Of a stretch of DNA of 57,399 nucleotides, positions 27,042 to 36,240 are shown one piece after another (position 1 is the stretch's first letter; every line of letters starts with the position of its first letter). The notes under the pieces are model-generated. The model was not told the DNA's origin. It saw only the letters and a program-made list of their open reading frames with translations, and did no database searches. The translations under genes were made by a program, and so were the position numbers. Source of the DNA: Streptomyces acidicola. GTDB lineage: Bacteria; Actinomycetota; Actinomycetes; Streptomycetales; Streptomycetaceae. The stretch spans positions 1 through 57,399 of the forward strand of contig NZ_VMNX01000028.1 in NCBI RefSeq assembly GCF_009377235.1, in the 5' to 3' direction.

Positions 27042-28883
27042 TCACGGGTTCGCCGGGGACGCCGACGGGGGCGGGGTGGCACCGTTCTGCGGGCCGTACG
27101 CCGTGAGGAAGCGGTTCCGGAAGCGGTCCATCCGCCATACCGGGGCGTCCTCCGTAGGCTTCAGACCGTCCGACCAGCCCCAGTCGGAGACCCGGTCGAG
27201 GACCTTCTGGTCATGGGCGACGATCGTGACCGGCACGTCATGACTGGCGCCGTTGCCGCTGACGCGGGCCATCGGCTGGTGGTCCCCGAGGAAGACGACC
27301 ACGGTGTCCTTGTCGCCGTACCGCTCCACGAACTCCGTAAGGCTTCGCACCGAGTACTGGACGGACCTGCCGTACTCCTCCTTCGCCTTGGTGCCGTCGG
27401 AGAACACGTCCGCCGGGTCCTTGCCCGCCTTCTCGACGGCCTTATAGACGGAACCGTCACCGACGCGGTCCCAGTCGATCATCTCGGGCAGGGGCGCCCA
27501 CGGCTGGTGACTGGAGGTCAGGATGATCTGCGACATCAGCGGCTTGTCGTGCTTCTTGCCGTGTTCCATGCGCTGGAACGCGCTCAGGGCGTACTGGTCC
27601 GGCATGGTGGACCAGCTGAACTTCGGGCCCCGGTAGCCGAGGTCGCGCGAGTCGTAGACCTTGTCGAGGCCGTAGAACCTGCCCTCCGGCCAGTTGTACT
27701 GGACACCCGGCACGACACCGACCGTCCGCCAGGCACCCGTGCGGTGGAAGGCGCCGGGGAGGGTGAGGCGCTCGCCGGCGGTGACGGTGCGGTAGCGGTC
27801 CTGGTTGTCGATCCACAGACCGCTCAGGAACGTGGAGTGACCGAGCCAGCTGCTGCCGCCGTACGTCGCGGAGGTGAGCCAGCCGCTCTTCGCCGAGAAC
27901 CCGGCCTCGCTCAGGTCGTCGGTGGCGTCGTCGAGGGTGGCGTTCACGCCGGGTGCGATGGCCGGATCCTGGAGGGCGGCACGGCCGTAGCTCTCGATGA
28001 AGGCGAAGATGACGTCCTTGCCGCGCAGGCCGGTCAGCAGCTGGTCGGGCGGTACGTCAGCGAAGGCGTCCTTCTCGACCTCCTTCGCGAACGCCGCCTC
28101 GTCCCTCAGCGTCGCCTTCACGCGTGCGGCACGGTCCTGGAGGAGGCCGATCGTGTTGTTGGTCGCGACCGGTGTGGTGCCGATGAGTTGGAGGCCGAGG
28201 GCCGAGCAGGTGATCCACACGGTTCCGGCAATGATCGTGGCCCGGCTCGCGGTGTGCCGGTCGCGGTGCATGAGGCCGACGAGCCGGACCACCGCCAACG
28301 GCATCACGACGAGCAGGGCCAGGACCAGGACGACGATCCCGATCACGGCGGCCAGCGCGCCCGCGCCGCCGGCCGTGTCCTGGAGGTACGACTCGGCGTC
28401 GTCGAGCAGGCCCCAGTCGAGCACCACGTTGAACCCTCGCCCGAGGAACTGGTTGAAGCCGATGTCCAGCAGCTTCAGGATCAGCACCAGCGCGAGGCCC
28501 ACCCCGGTGAGCACCGCCAGGACACGTCTCGGCCGTCTGGGCAGCACCAGCAGCAGGGCCGCGAGGAGGATCGGCTCGGCCGGTATCCGCAGGAAGCTCT
28601 TCGCCTGGAAGTACGCGACGTTGCCCGGCAGCATCAGCGCCACGAACACGAGCGCCGCGGCCAGCACGGTGACCGTCCACCAAAGGACACGGGCGGCGAC
28701 GGGGTACTTGGCACGCCAGCCGGGGGTGCGGGGGTCGGCTGTGCCGGGGCCGTCTCCGGCGGTGCCGTTGTCCGTGCCGCCGTCGCGGAGCCCGTCCTCC
28801 GGGGGCGCGGACGGTTCGTGATCCTCCTTGGCGGTTGCCCCGTCCGTGTCAGGCGGTTGGTGAGAGCGCGTGAAGAGCGACAC
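27042..28883 (-). CDS. LtaS-like membrane sulfatase/phosphoglycerol transferase family protein
   Basis: 613 residues. An acidic cytoplasmic tail of about 55 residues precedes about five membrane helices (60-235) and an extracellular alkaline-phosphatase-fold domain (about 290-600). Metal-site segments are IFAFIESYGR near the start of the domain and VVVFLGDHQPM near its end; the Thr/Ser nucleophile is probably in TYGGSSWLGHSTF. Relatives synthesise lipoteichoic acid or transfer phosphoglycerol, and others are sulfatases. The GTG at 28883 has GGAAGGA upstream. It likely modifies an envelope glycolipid or polymer; the substrate is unknown. Confidence 0.83.
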   Translation of the reverse strand: MSLFTRSHQPPDTDGATAKEDHEPSAPPEDGLRDGGTDNGTAGDGPGTADPRTPGWRAKYPVAARVLWWTVTVLAAALVFVALMLPGNVAYFQAKSFLRIPAEPILLAALLLVLPRRPRRVLAVLTGVGLALVLILKLLDIGFNQFLGRGFNVVLDWGLLDDAESYLQDTAGGAGALAAVIGIVVLVLALLVVMPLAVVRLVGLMHRDRHTASRATIIAGTVWITCSALGLQLIGTTPVATNNTIGLLQDRAARVKATLRDEAAFAKEVEKDAFADVPPDQLLTGLRGKDVIFAFIESYGRAALQDPAIAPGVNATLDDATDDLSEAGFSAKSGWLTSATYGGSSWLGHSTFLSGLWIDNQDRYRTVTAGERLTLPGAFHRTGAWRTVGVVPGVQYNWPEGRFYGLDKVYDSRDLGYRGPKFSWSTMPDQYALSAFQRMEHGKKHDKPLMSQIILTSSHQPWAPLPEMIDWDRVGDGSVYKAVEKAGKDPADVFSDGTKAKEEYGRSVQYSVRSLTEFVERYGDKDTVVVFLGDHQPMARVSGNGASHDVPVTIVAHDQKVLDRVSDWGWSDGLKPTEDAPVWRMDRFRNRFLTAYGPQNGATPPPSASPANP

Positions 28884-29025
28884 CCCGAGTGTCCTTCCGG
28901 TGCGAAGCGCGGTGGTGGCACGACGGGCCGGGCTCGGGGGCCCGGATCGCCGCCCTCCCCTGTACGGCTCACGAACACCTGCAGTTCAATGCGCACAAAA
29001 AAGCCAACCAGTGTTTCCTTGCAGG

Positions 29026-29065
29026 TCAAGTACGGTCCAAGCCTGGTTCAAGTACTGGCCAAGCC
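29026..29065. repeat. Imperfect 22-bp tandem repeat before the rho promoter
   Basis: TCAAGTACGGTCCAAGCC (29026-29043) and TCAAGTACTGGCCAAGCC (29048-29065) differ at two bases and are separated by TGGT. The 22-bp period puts them on the same DNA face. They lie 31 bp upstream of the putative -35 of rho and 143 bp upstream of the divergent sulfatase gene, so they could serve either gene. Confidence 0.6.
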
Positions 29066-29096
29066 CAGTCGACGGACTCTCGCCCAACGGACCGTC

Positions 29097-29126
29097 TTAC
29101 TTGAGTCCACCAAACGGTGCTACACT
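29097..29126 (+). promoter_or_regulatory. Putative promoter of the short rho gene
   Basis: TTACTT (29097-29102) and TACACT (29121-29126) are 18 bp apart; an alternative -35, TTGAGT at 29101, gives too short a spacer. Transcription from here would give a 5' leader of about 230 bases. The leader contains long C/T-rich, poorly structured stretches near 29195-29215 and 29310-29325. Confidence 0.45.
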
Positions 29127-29366
29127 CCCGACAGCACGTGTGTTCGCCCCGTCGTGGGCGCCGGTGCGGGTTCCACAGTTTTCTGCTTCATCCTCCTTTC
29201 GCAGTACCACCTCTCGCGTATGGCTCAGGGCTCAGGGCTCAGTCGCCGCCGTACCCGACGACGTGGTGTCCGGCCGTACCCAGGCGTGACCACTCCGCCT
29301 CGCGGCAATCCCCCCTCCCCCCATGCACTTGTCCACTGAGCCCGGCTCAGTCCCGAAAGGACCTCC

Positions 29367-30512
29367 ATGACCACCACACTCGAAGCCCCTCCCACCCAGC
29401 GGCAGCTCCCGGTCCCCGTGTCGGGTGTCCTCGACATCGTGCAGGGCGGGCAGGGGTTCCTGCGCACCGACAGCTGCCTGTCCTCCCCTGACGACCCACA
29501 GGTCCCCGCCGCGCTGATCCGCCGGTACGGCCTGCGCAAGGGCGACACCGTCGAAGGCGTGCGCGGCGCTCGACGCGCCCTCACCGAGATCGAGCGGGTC
29601 AACGGCCGTGCCCCCGAAGGAATGCGCGTCCGCCCCCACTTCCACGACCTCACCCCACTGCACCCGCACGACCGGCTCCGTCTCGAACACCGGGCCAGCG
29701 GTCTCACCGGACGCGTCGTCGACCTGATCGCGCCCGTCGGCAAGGGCCAGCGCGGCCTGATCGTGGCCCCGCCCAAGACCGGCAAGACCGTGCTGCTCCA
29801 GCAGCTGGCCGCCGCGATCGCCGGCAACCACCCCGAGTGCCACCTCATGATGGTGCTGCTCGACGAGCGCCCGGAGGAAGTGACCGACATGCGGCGCTCC
29901 GTGCGGGGCGAGGTGTACGCCTCGACGTTCGACCGGCCGCCGAAGCAGCACATCGCGCTCGCCGAACTCGTCGTGGAGCGCGCCAAGCGCCTCGTCGAGC
30001 AGGGCGAGGACGTCGTGATCCTCCTGGACTCGCTCACCCGGCTGTGCCGGGCGCACAACAACGCCGCCGCGGCCGGTGGCCGCACCCTCAGCGGCGGTGT
30101 CGACGCCGCCGCGCTGCACGGACCCAAGCGGATCTTCGGCGCCGCACGACGGACCGAGGAGGGCGGCTCGCTCACCATCCTCGCCACGGCCCTGGTGGAG
30201 ACCGGCTCCCGCGCCGACGACTTCTTCTTCGAGGAGCTCAAGAGCACGGGCAACATGGAGCTCCGCCTGGACCGCTCCCTGGCCGCCCGGCGGGTCTTCC
30301 CGTCCGTCGACATCACCCCGTCCGGGACCCGTCGCGAGGAACTCCTGCTGTCGGCGGGCGAACTGACGGCCGTACGAGGACTGCGGCGCGCCCTGCGGTC
30401 GCGGGACGGTCAGGACCGGGCGTCCCTCGAAACCCTCCTGGAGCGGATGCGCGCCACACCGGACAACGCGGCCTTCCTGCGCCAGGTCCAGCCCACGCTC
30501 CCCGCCTCCTGA
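29367..30512 (+). CDS. rho: Short paralogue of transcription termination factor Rho
   Basis: 381 residues, whereas main actinobacterial Rho proteins have a long N-terminal extension. Present are the cold-shock-like RNA-binding domain (SGVLDIVQGGQGFLR from residue 19), Walker A PPKTGKT at about 135-141, Walker B/Q-region LLDERPEEVTDM, LLDSLTRLCRA, the Q-loop region SGGVDAAAL and R-loop FEELKSTGNMEL. The NusA-like N-terminal helices are missing. The catalytic parts are intact, so it is probably an active RNA helicase. ATG with AAAGGA upstream. With its long leader it may be autoregulated. It could back up or modify Rho termination, perhaps under inhibitor stress; this is inference. Confidence 0.9.
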   Translation: MTTTLEAPPTQRQLPVPVSGVLDIVQGGQGFLRTDSCLSSPDDPQVPAALIRRYGLRKGDTVEGVRGARRALTEIERVNGRAPEGMRVRPHFHDLTPLHPHDRLRLEHRASGLTGRVVDLIAPVGKGQRGLIVAPPKTGKTVLLQQLAAAIAGNHPECHLMMVLLDERPEEVTDMRRSVRGEVYASTFDRPPKQHIALAELVVERAKRLVEQGEDVVILLDSLTRLCRAHNNAAAAGGRTLSGGVDAAALHGPKRIFGAARRTEEGGSLTILATALVETGSRADDFFFEELKSTGNMELRLDRSLAARRVFPSVDITPSGTRREELLLSAGELTAVRGLRRALRSRDGQDRASLETLLERMRATPDNAAFLRQVQPTLPAS

Positions 30513-30631
30513 CACCACCCGCCCTGTGCACCGCCCCCACCGGCACGGCCCTTGATGCATCCGGGTGTTCGATCCACTCGCCTGGCCCCGGTGGCCCGGC
30601 GGGACAGCGCACGGGTTCTTACGTTGACGCC

Positions 30632-31813
30632 ATGACCATCGGTTTCTCTTCCCGCGCCGCCGCCTTCTGCTCCGCGGCCTGTGTGATCGGGATGCTGGCC
30701 CTGGCTCCGGGCGCCGCCGCGCTGCCGGGTGCGGACCCGGACGCCACCCGTGCGACGGCCTCACCGGGGCAGCGGTCGTCGCTGCACCGGTCCGGGACGC
30801 AGGTACGGCCACGGACGGGGGCACCGAGGATTCCCGCGGACCTGTCCGCGCTGTCGTGGGTTGTGGCCGACGCCGGCAGCGGTAATGTGCTGGCCGCGCA
30901 CAACGCGCACCGCAGGCTGCCGCCCGCGAGCACCCTCAAGACGCTCTTCGCGCTCACCGTGCTGCCGAACGTGCCGGGAAGCACCCGGCACACCGTCAAG
31001 CCCAAGGAGCTGGCAGGCATCGGCGAGGGCAGCAGCCTGGTCGGGGTCCAGGAGAACCACACCTACCGTGCGGCCGACCTGTGGCGCGGTGTCTTCCTCA
31101 GCTCCGGCAACGACGCCGTGCACGTCCTGGCCTCGCTCAACGGCGGCTGGCGCAGCACCGCGACGCAGATGCAGGCCAAGGCCCGCGCCCTGGGCGCCCT
31201 CGACACACGGGTCGTGTCGCCCGACGGGTACGACGCGCCGGGACAGGTCTCGTCGGCGTACGACCTCGCGGTGTTCGGGCGGGCCGGGCTGCGCAACAAG
31301 GAGTTCGCGCGGTACTGCGCCACGGCCGAGGCACGGTTCCCGGGGGACGGCGAGACGTACCCCATCCGGAACACCAACCGCCTCCTCACGGGCGCACAGG
31401 GCGTCGACCGCTACCCGGGCCTGATCGGCGTCAAGAACGGCTACACCAGCAACGCGGGAAACACGCTCGTCGCGGCCGCCAAGCGGAACGGGCGCACCGT
31501 GGTCGTCACGGTGATGAACCCTCAGGCGGGCGGCGGTTTCACCGTGTACCAGGAGGCGCGTTCGCTGCTCGACTGGGGTTTCCGGGCAGCGGGGCGCGTC
31601 GACCCGGTGGGCTCGCTGCTGCCCCCGCGCCCCTCGGCGGACACGCCGCGGCCGTCGGCGGGAGCGGGCTCCGAGCCGGTGCCCGTCGCCGAGAAGGAGG
31701 CCTCGCCTTCCCGCTGGACGGTGGCGGGCGTGGTCGTGGGGACCACCGGGTTCGGCGCCGGAGCCGTCGCCCTGATCCTGCGGCTCAGGAAACGGCGGCC
31801 CGCCGAGGACTGA
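30632..31813 (+). CDS. D-alanyl-D-alanine carboxypeptidase (DacA/PBP5-like)
   Basis: 393 residues. A signal peptide (AAAFCSAACVIGMLALAPGAAA) precedes the serine peptidase domain with the three catalytic motifs: STLK (ASTLKTLFAL), SGN (FLSSGNDAV) and KNG in GVKNGYTSNAG, where KTG is usual. The C-terminus has a Pro-rich linker, a membrane helix (VAGVVVGTTGFGAGAVALIL) and a basic tail. It trims the terminal D-Ala of peptidoglycan stem peptides. No SD precedes the ATG; TACGTT six bases upstream could be a -10 of a leaderless transcript. Its last 292 bp overlap the antisense mannosyltransferase frame. Confidence 0.9.
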   Translation: MTIGFSSRAAAFCSAACVIGMLALAPGAAALPGADPDATRATASPGQRSSLHRSGTQVRPRTGAPRIPADLSALSWVVADAGSGNVLAAHNAHRRLPPASTLKTLFALTVLPNVPGSTRHTVKPKELAGIGEGSSLVGVQENHTYRAADLWRGVFLSSGNDAVHVLASLNGGWRSTATQMQAKARALGALDTRVVSPDGYDAPGQVSSAYDLAVFGRAGLRNKEFARYCATAEARFPGDGETYPIRNTNRLLTGAQGVDRYPGLIGVKNGYTSNAGNTLVAAAKRNGRTVVVTVMNPQAGGGFTVYQEARSLLDWGFRAAGRVDPVGSLLPPRPSADTPRPSAGAGSEPVPVAEKEASPSRWTVAGVVVGTTGFGAGAVALILRLRKRRPAED

Positions 31814-32991
31814 CCCACGGGCAGCCCGAGCAGCAGGCCCAGCGTGATCCACACGTAGATGTTGCTGCCGAGGAAGCCGCCCGGACCGGACGCGTCGTCG
31901 AACCACAGCCACACGACGCTGCTGCACAGCACCGCGTACAGGCACCCCGCGAGCCACAGCAGCCGACGGTGCCGGAGCAGTACGGCGAACGACGGCAGCA
32001 GCCACACCAGGTGGTGCACCCAGGTGATCGGACTGACCAGGCACGCAGTCAGCCCGGTGACCGCGAACGCCCCCACCCAGTCGCCGGTCGTCACCGCCCG
32101 GTGCGTCCGCCAGGCCCACACGCACAGCACCACCAGCACCAGCGACGCCCAGGCGGCACGGCTCGGTTCGGCCGGTTCCGCGAGCCGGGCCAGCACGCCC
32201 TGCAAGGACTGGTTGGAGACGTAGGCGAGGCGCCCGATCCGGTTGGTGTCCCAGAGCGCCTCGGTCCAGTAGAAGCGGGAGGCGTCGGGCGCCACCCAGG
32301 CCGCCGCCGCGGTGGCGGCCGCGGCGACGGCGGTCGCGAGCCCGGCGGCGCGCCAGCGCCGGGCGATCAGGAGCAGCCCGATGAACAGTGCGGGCGTCAG
32401 CTTCACGGCCGCGGCCAGCCCGATGCCCACGCCCGCCCAGCGGCCCCGTCCCGTGGACAGCAGCCAGGCGTCAGCGAGGACGAGCGCCAGCAACAGCAGA
32501 TTGACCTGCCCGAAGCTGAACGTGTCCCGCAGGGGTTCGAGCAGGGCGAGGACACAGGCCGCGACCGCCGTGCCGTACCAGCCGTACCGGCGCAGCAGCG
32601 GCCCGGCGAGGATGTACAGCACGGCCGCCAGCGCCGCGAGGTTGAGCAGCAGACAGAGCGCGATCGCCGTGTCCAGGCTGACCAGTGCCATCGGGAGCAT
32701 GCCGACGGCCGCGAACGGCGGGTAGGTGAAGCCGTACGTCGTCCCGGGCACCTGGTAGTCGTAGATGCGGCCGTCGTGGTGCACCCAGGTGTCGATGGTC
32801 CCGTAGTAGACGCGCAGGTCGAACCAGTCGCGCAGGAGCGGCACGGTGGCGGTGAAGACGGTGACCGCGGTGGCGAGTCCGAGCAACAGCAGGAGCCGTC
32901 GGCGATCGATTCCCACGCTGTCGTTGTTCACTTTCTCGTTGTCCACCCTTGCGGCGTCCGCTCTCTCGATGTCCGGCGGGGTCGTTGTCAT
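31522..32991 (-). CDS. GT87-type polyprenol-phosphate mannosyltransferase (DUF2029), C-terminus extended
   Basis: 489 residues in frame. A short acidic cytoplasmic start is followed by about ten membrane helices. The first extracytoplasmic loop carries the GT-C-like acidic site (LLRDWFDLRVYYGTIDTW), with TYGFTYPPFAAV, SFGQVNLLLLALVLAD and LAAAVKLTPAL later, as in the DUF2029/GT87 family. Such enzymes use polyprenol-phosphate mannose to build lipomannan-like glycans. The family-like region ends near GLLLGLPVG (about 31830). The last 100 or so residues are low-complexity and lie antisense to the carboxypeptidase gene, so the native stop may have been lost. The ATG overlaps the mptB-like stop by four bases. 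Confidence 0.78.
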   Translation of the reverse strand: MTTTPPDIERADAARVDNEKVNNDSVGIDRRRLLLLLGLATAVTVFTATVPLLRDWFDLRVYYGTIDTWVHHDGRIYDYQVPGTTYGFTYPPFAAVGMLPMALVSLDTAIALCLLLNLAALAAVLYILAGPLLRRYGWYGTAVAACVLALLEPLRDTFSFGQVNLLLLALVLADAWLLSTGRGRWAGVGIGLAAAVKLTPALFIGLLLIARRWRAAGLATAVAAAATAAAAWVAPDASRFYWTEALWDTNRIGRLAYVSNQSLQGVLARLAEPAEPSRAAWASLVLVVLCVWAWRTHRAVTTGDWVGAFAVTGLTACLVSPITWVHHLVWLLPSFAVLLRHRRLLWLAGCLYAVLCSSVVWLWFDDASGPGGFLGSNIYVWITLGLLLGLPVGQSSAGRRFLSRRIRATAPAPNPVVPTTTPATVQREGEASFSATGTGSEPAPADGRGVSAEGRGGSSEPTGSTRPAARKPQSSSERASWYTVKPPPA

Positions 32992-34376
32992 GCCGTCCGC
33001 TCCAGCACGGGCGCGCGGGCCGCCTGAAAGGCCTGCCAGAGGACGACCAGCGCGAGCGCGCCACCCGACACCGCGAGGGCGATCTGGTCGGCGTCCGGGG
33101 GGCCGCCGCTCGGCAGGACGGCGAGCGCGAGCACCGCGCTGGCGGCGGCGACACGCCCGCGCACGGAGCCGCTGGGTGCCGCGGCGGCGATGAGGAACAG
33201 TCCCCACAGCGCGTACCAGGGCCGGATCGCCGGACCCAGCACCGCCACCACGGCGAGGCTGAGGCCCAGCGCGTACACGGGGCTGGGGCGCAGTTTCAGC
33301 CATATGTAGAGGACGACGGCGGCGGTCGCGACGAGTCCGACAGCGTGCCAGGCCGGCAGGGCCAGAGGGGCGAGTTCACTGCCCAGGTCGTGCAGGAGGG
33401 CTCCGGTGGCGCGCCCGAGGACGCTGGTGGGCGACCAGTTGTCCGGGGACACCGGGGTCCGCAGCGCAGCGATCCAGCCGTATCCCGTACCCGTCAGGCC
33501 GGTGGTCACGGCGGTGGTGGCGAGGGCGACGCCCACCGTGGTGGCCGTCGCCCGCACCACATGCGTGCGCCCCTGCATCACGACGATCGCCAGCAGACCG
33601 AGCGCGGCGGGCGCCTTGACCAGCGCGGCGAGCGTCACGAGGACGACGCCGAGGACGTACCGTCGGCCGCGTGCCGCGACCAGTCCGACGCCGAGCAGCC
33701 CGAGCATGACGGCGTCGTTGTGCGCCCCGGCCACCAGGTGCAGCAGCACCAGCGGGTTCAGGGCACCCAGCCACAGGGCGGCGGCCGGATCGACACCGCT
33801 GTGCCGGGCGAGGCGGGGCAGCGCCACTGCCATCAGCCCCACGCCGAGCAGGGCGACCATGCGCATGCCGATCAGCCCGGCGGGCAGCTGACCGCTGGTC
33901 AGACCCGCCAGCCCGGAGGCTATGGCGAGGAAGACGGGGCCGTACGGCGTCGCCGTGTGCTGCCACACCGGGGCCACTTCGGCCGCGAGGGGCCCGCCCA
34001 TCCGCGAGGGCCCGTAGGCGTACACGTCGATGTTGGCGTCGACCATGGCGCCCTGTGCGAGGTAGCTGTACACGTCCCGGCTGAACAGTGGCGGAGCGAG
34101 CAGCAGCGGAGCCGCCCAGACGACCAGAACGACCAGCAGGGACCGAGGAGTCGGCGGCCGCGGTCCTCGTACGACCCGGCCCAGCAGCGCCCACGCGGCG
34201 ATCAGCAGGACGACGCCGAAGTACACGCCGACCAGTCCGAGCGCGGCGCGCGCCGACGCGGGCGCGAGCAGGTCGCGCACCGGGAGAGCACCGGCGGTCT
34301 CACCCCCCAGTGCGAGGACGGCGGAGCCGGCGAGGCCCAGCGCCTGACAGCGACGGAGATCGACGGGAAAAGCCAT
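32988..34376 (-). CDS. mptB: Polyprenol phosphomannose-dependent alpha-1,6-mannosyltransferase, MptB-like
   Basis: 462 residues with about 12 membrane helices, a GT-C glycosyltransferase. The characteristic first loop is SRDVYSYLAQGAMV followed by YGPSRMGG and TATPYGPVFLA, where Asp is the likely catalytic base. Further landmarks are LNPLVLLHLVAGAHNDAVML and the C-terminal IRPWYALW. MptB extends mannan cores from polyprenol-P-mannose in mycobacteria. Streptomyces lacks mycobacterial lipomannan, so the acceptor may be another glycolipid or secreted protein. Coupled by ATGA to the GT87 gene. The start is uncertain (ATG at 34376, no strong SD). Confidence 0.83.
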   Translation of the reverse strand: MAFPVDLRRCQALGLAGSAVLALGGETAGALPVRDLLAPASARAALGLVGVYFGVVLLIAAWALLGRVVRGPRPPTPRSLLVVLVVWAAPLLLAPPLFSRDVYSYLAQGAMVDANIDVYAYGPSRMGGPLAAEVAPVWQHTATPYGPVFLAIASGLAGLTSGQLPAGLIGMRMVALLGVGLMAVALPRLARHSGVDPAAALWLGALNPLVLLHLVAGAHNDAVMLGLLGVGLVAARGRRYVLGVVLVTLAALVKAPAALGLLAIVVMQGRTHVVRATATTVGVALATTAVTTGLTGTGYGWIAALRTPVSPDNWSPTSVLGRATGALLHDLGSELAPLALPAWHAVGLVATAAVVLYIWLKLRPSPVYALGLSLAVVAVLGPAIRPWYALWGLFLIAAAAPSGSVRGRVAAASAVLALAVLPSGGPPDADQIALAVSGGALALVVLWQAFQAARAPVLERTA

Positions 34377-34700
34377 GGCCAACACTCGGCAAGCCTGTCG
34401 ACACGGGGTGACGGGGAGGCGACGTCCCGCTCGCCGGGCGGCGGCCTGTACATGACCGCCACGTGATCGACGGCGTCGGCCGCCGACGAGGAGTTAAGCG
34501 CACGGGAACACGGACGGTCCGGTGGGTGTCGCGCGACGGTCGAGCACCGGGGGCGCCTTCTGCGGAGCGGGCCTGATCGCCCTGTGCGGACCGCGTGGCG
34601 ACCGGGCTGTCAGACCCGAGCACCAGGGTCGTTGATCACGGTCACCGGCCTTTGTTGCGACCGTAGTTGACGATGCGTTACCTCATGACCGGAGCCCCCC
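34377..34700. other. 324-bp gap without a gene
   Basis: This gap separates the divergent mptB-like gene and the broken discoidin gene. I see no coding frame, hairpin or clear promoter pair, only GGAG seven bases before the ATG at 34701. Confidence 0.6.
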
Positions 34701-36225
34701 ATGAGTTTGAACGTCACCTTCGCGGACTTCTCCGTCGCCCCTCCCGCGGCTGTACAACGCCGAGGCCAGGCAGCACCAGTGTGATGTCGCCGGATCACAC
34801 CTGGCGCTGAACGCGGGCGGCAGCGTCGAACTGGACTTCGAGGTGACGGACCTGGAGGAGGTCCCCGAGGCGACGTTGACCATCACGGCCCTCGTCTCCA
34901 AACTGGGCTCCTCTCCGGGGTACTCACCGATCGACGTACTGCTGCAGGGCGAGGGGCTGCTCGAGGGACTCACCGTGCCCGGCGGCGGCGACCTTCCGCA
35001 CGACAATGTGTTCGCGGTACCCGGACACCTGCTGAAGCCCAGCACCAACACCTTGGAGATACGGGTTTCGGCCAAGGCACGCAGCATGCTGTGGCTCTAC
35101 CGCATCACTCTGGACCCCGTCCATGAGCGGGGGCGCTCGGAGCGCGCCCGGGCGGCGGAGGCCGTTCGGGACTCGATCTTCGCCTTCAGGACGGAACGTC
35201 GCGCCGCGCACTCCGAGTCCTCTTCCTGGGAACCGGCCCCGCGACTGGTGTTCCACATCGACCGGGGTGAGCAGTCGCTGCCCGCGCAGCTCAGCCGGCG
35301 AGGGGAGGACGGCGCGGAGTCGGCCCATCAGCTTCCAGTCGAGCATGTCGGACTTCTACGGCTGCCACCGCGCGGGCGACGATACGTCGTACGAGTACCG
35401 CGGCCGCCGCGTCGCCGGACAGGACTGTCCGAAGAGTGTCGAGAACTCCCCCCACCTGCACCGCTTCCGCACCGAGGAGGGATGGGGCGGCGGCTGGCAC
35501 CCCTCCCACGATCTCCGGTTGATGGTGGACGACGGCGGAGCGCCGGCGGAGCGGGTGGCGTGGCGCGATCAGCAGGGCAACTCCGGGGTGGCCGTCCTGC
35601 GGTCCGCGTCGACCGGCGTCGAGGTGACCGGCGTCGTGGCGAGCGACGAGTTCAGTGCGGCGGGCGAGACGGCCGACAAACTCCTGGACGAATCCCCGGA
35701 GAAGTGGCTGGCCTGCCACGACACCGCATGGGTCGACTTCACTCTCGCCCGCCCGACCGTGATCACCTCGTACTCCCTGATGTCGGCGAACGACTTCCCC
35801 GGCCGCGACCCCCGCAACTGGACGCTCCACGGCTCCCACGACCGCAGCCACTGGACTCCCCTGGACTCCCGCACGGGCGAGACCTTCGCCGGCCGTTTCC
35901 AGACCAGGAAGTTCTCCCTGGGCGTCAACACCACGGCCTACCGCCACTACCGCCTCGACATCACCCGCAACGGCGACGCGACCGAGGTCCAACTCGCTTA
36001 CGTCCGGTCCGTTGTGCCGGAGTCCCCGCCGACCAGGCCTTCACGGGCTACTACCAGCGCTTCAACGAGGGCCCGATCGGCTACCGCGGCACGGCCCTCG
36101 CCGCACCCCCGCCTCCCGCTTTCCCCGCGCCCCGGCTGGCCGCCGACCTCGAAGCGGCCGCCGAAAGCCTGGCCGCCACCGCCCAGACCCTGTCGGACCT
36201 GGCCGCCCAACTCCGCGACCACTGA
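34701..36225 (+). pseudogene. Discoidin (F5/8 type C) domain protein with three frameshifts
   Basis: Coding similarity moves between frames three times. Starting at the ATG at 34701 (GGAG upstream), MSLNVTFADFSVAP breaks near 34741, where one C too many shifts the frame, and RLYNAEARQHQCDVAG continues. A second extra C near 35324 moves it to ISFQSSMSDFYGCHRAG. A missing base near 36008 moves it to GVPADQAFTGYYQRFNEG, ending at 36225. The middle part (about 35590-36000) is an F5/8-type carbohydrate-binding domain (VDFTLARPTVITSYSL, WTLHGSHDRSHWTPLD). Repaired, the protein would be about 508 residues, with no signal peptide. It is either a pseudogene or three base errors; the reading is otherwise uninterrupted. 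Confidence 0.8.
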
Positions 36226-36240
36226 CCTCCGGCGCTCACA

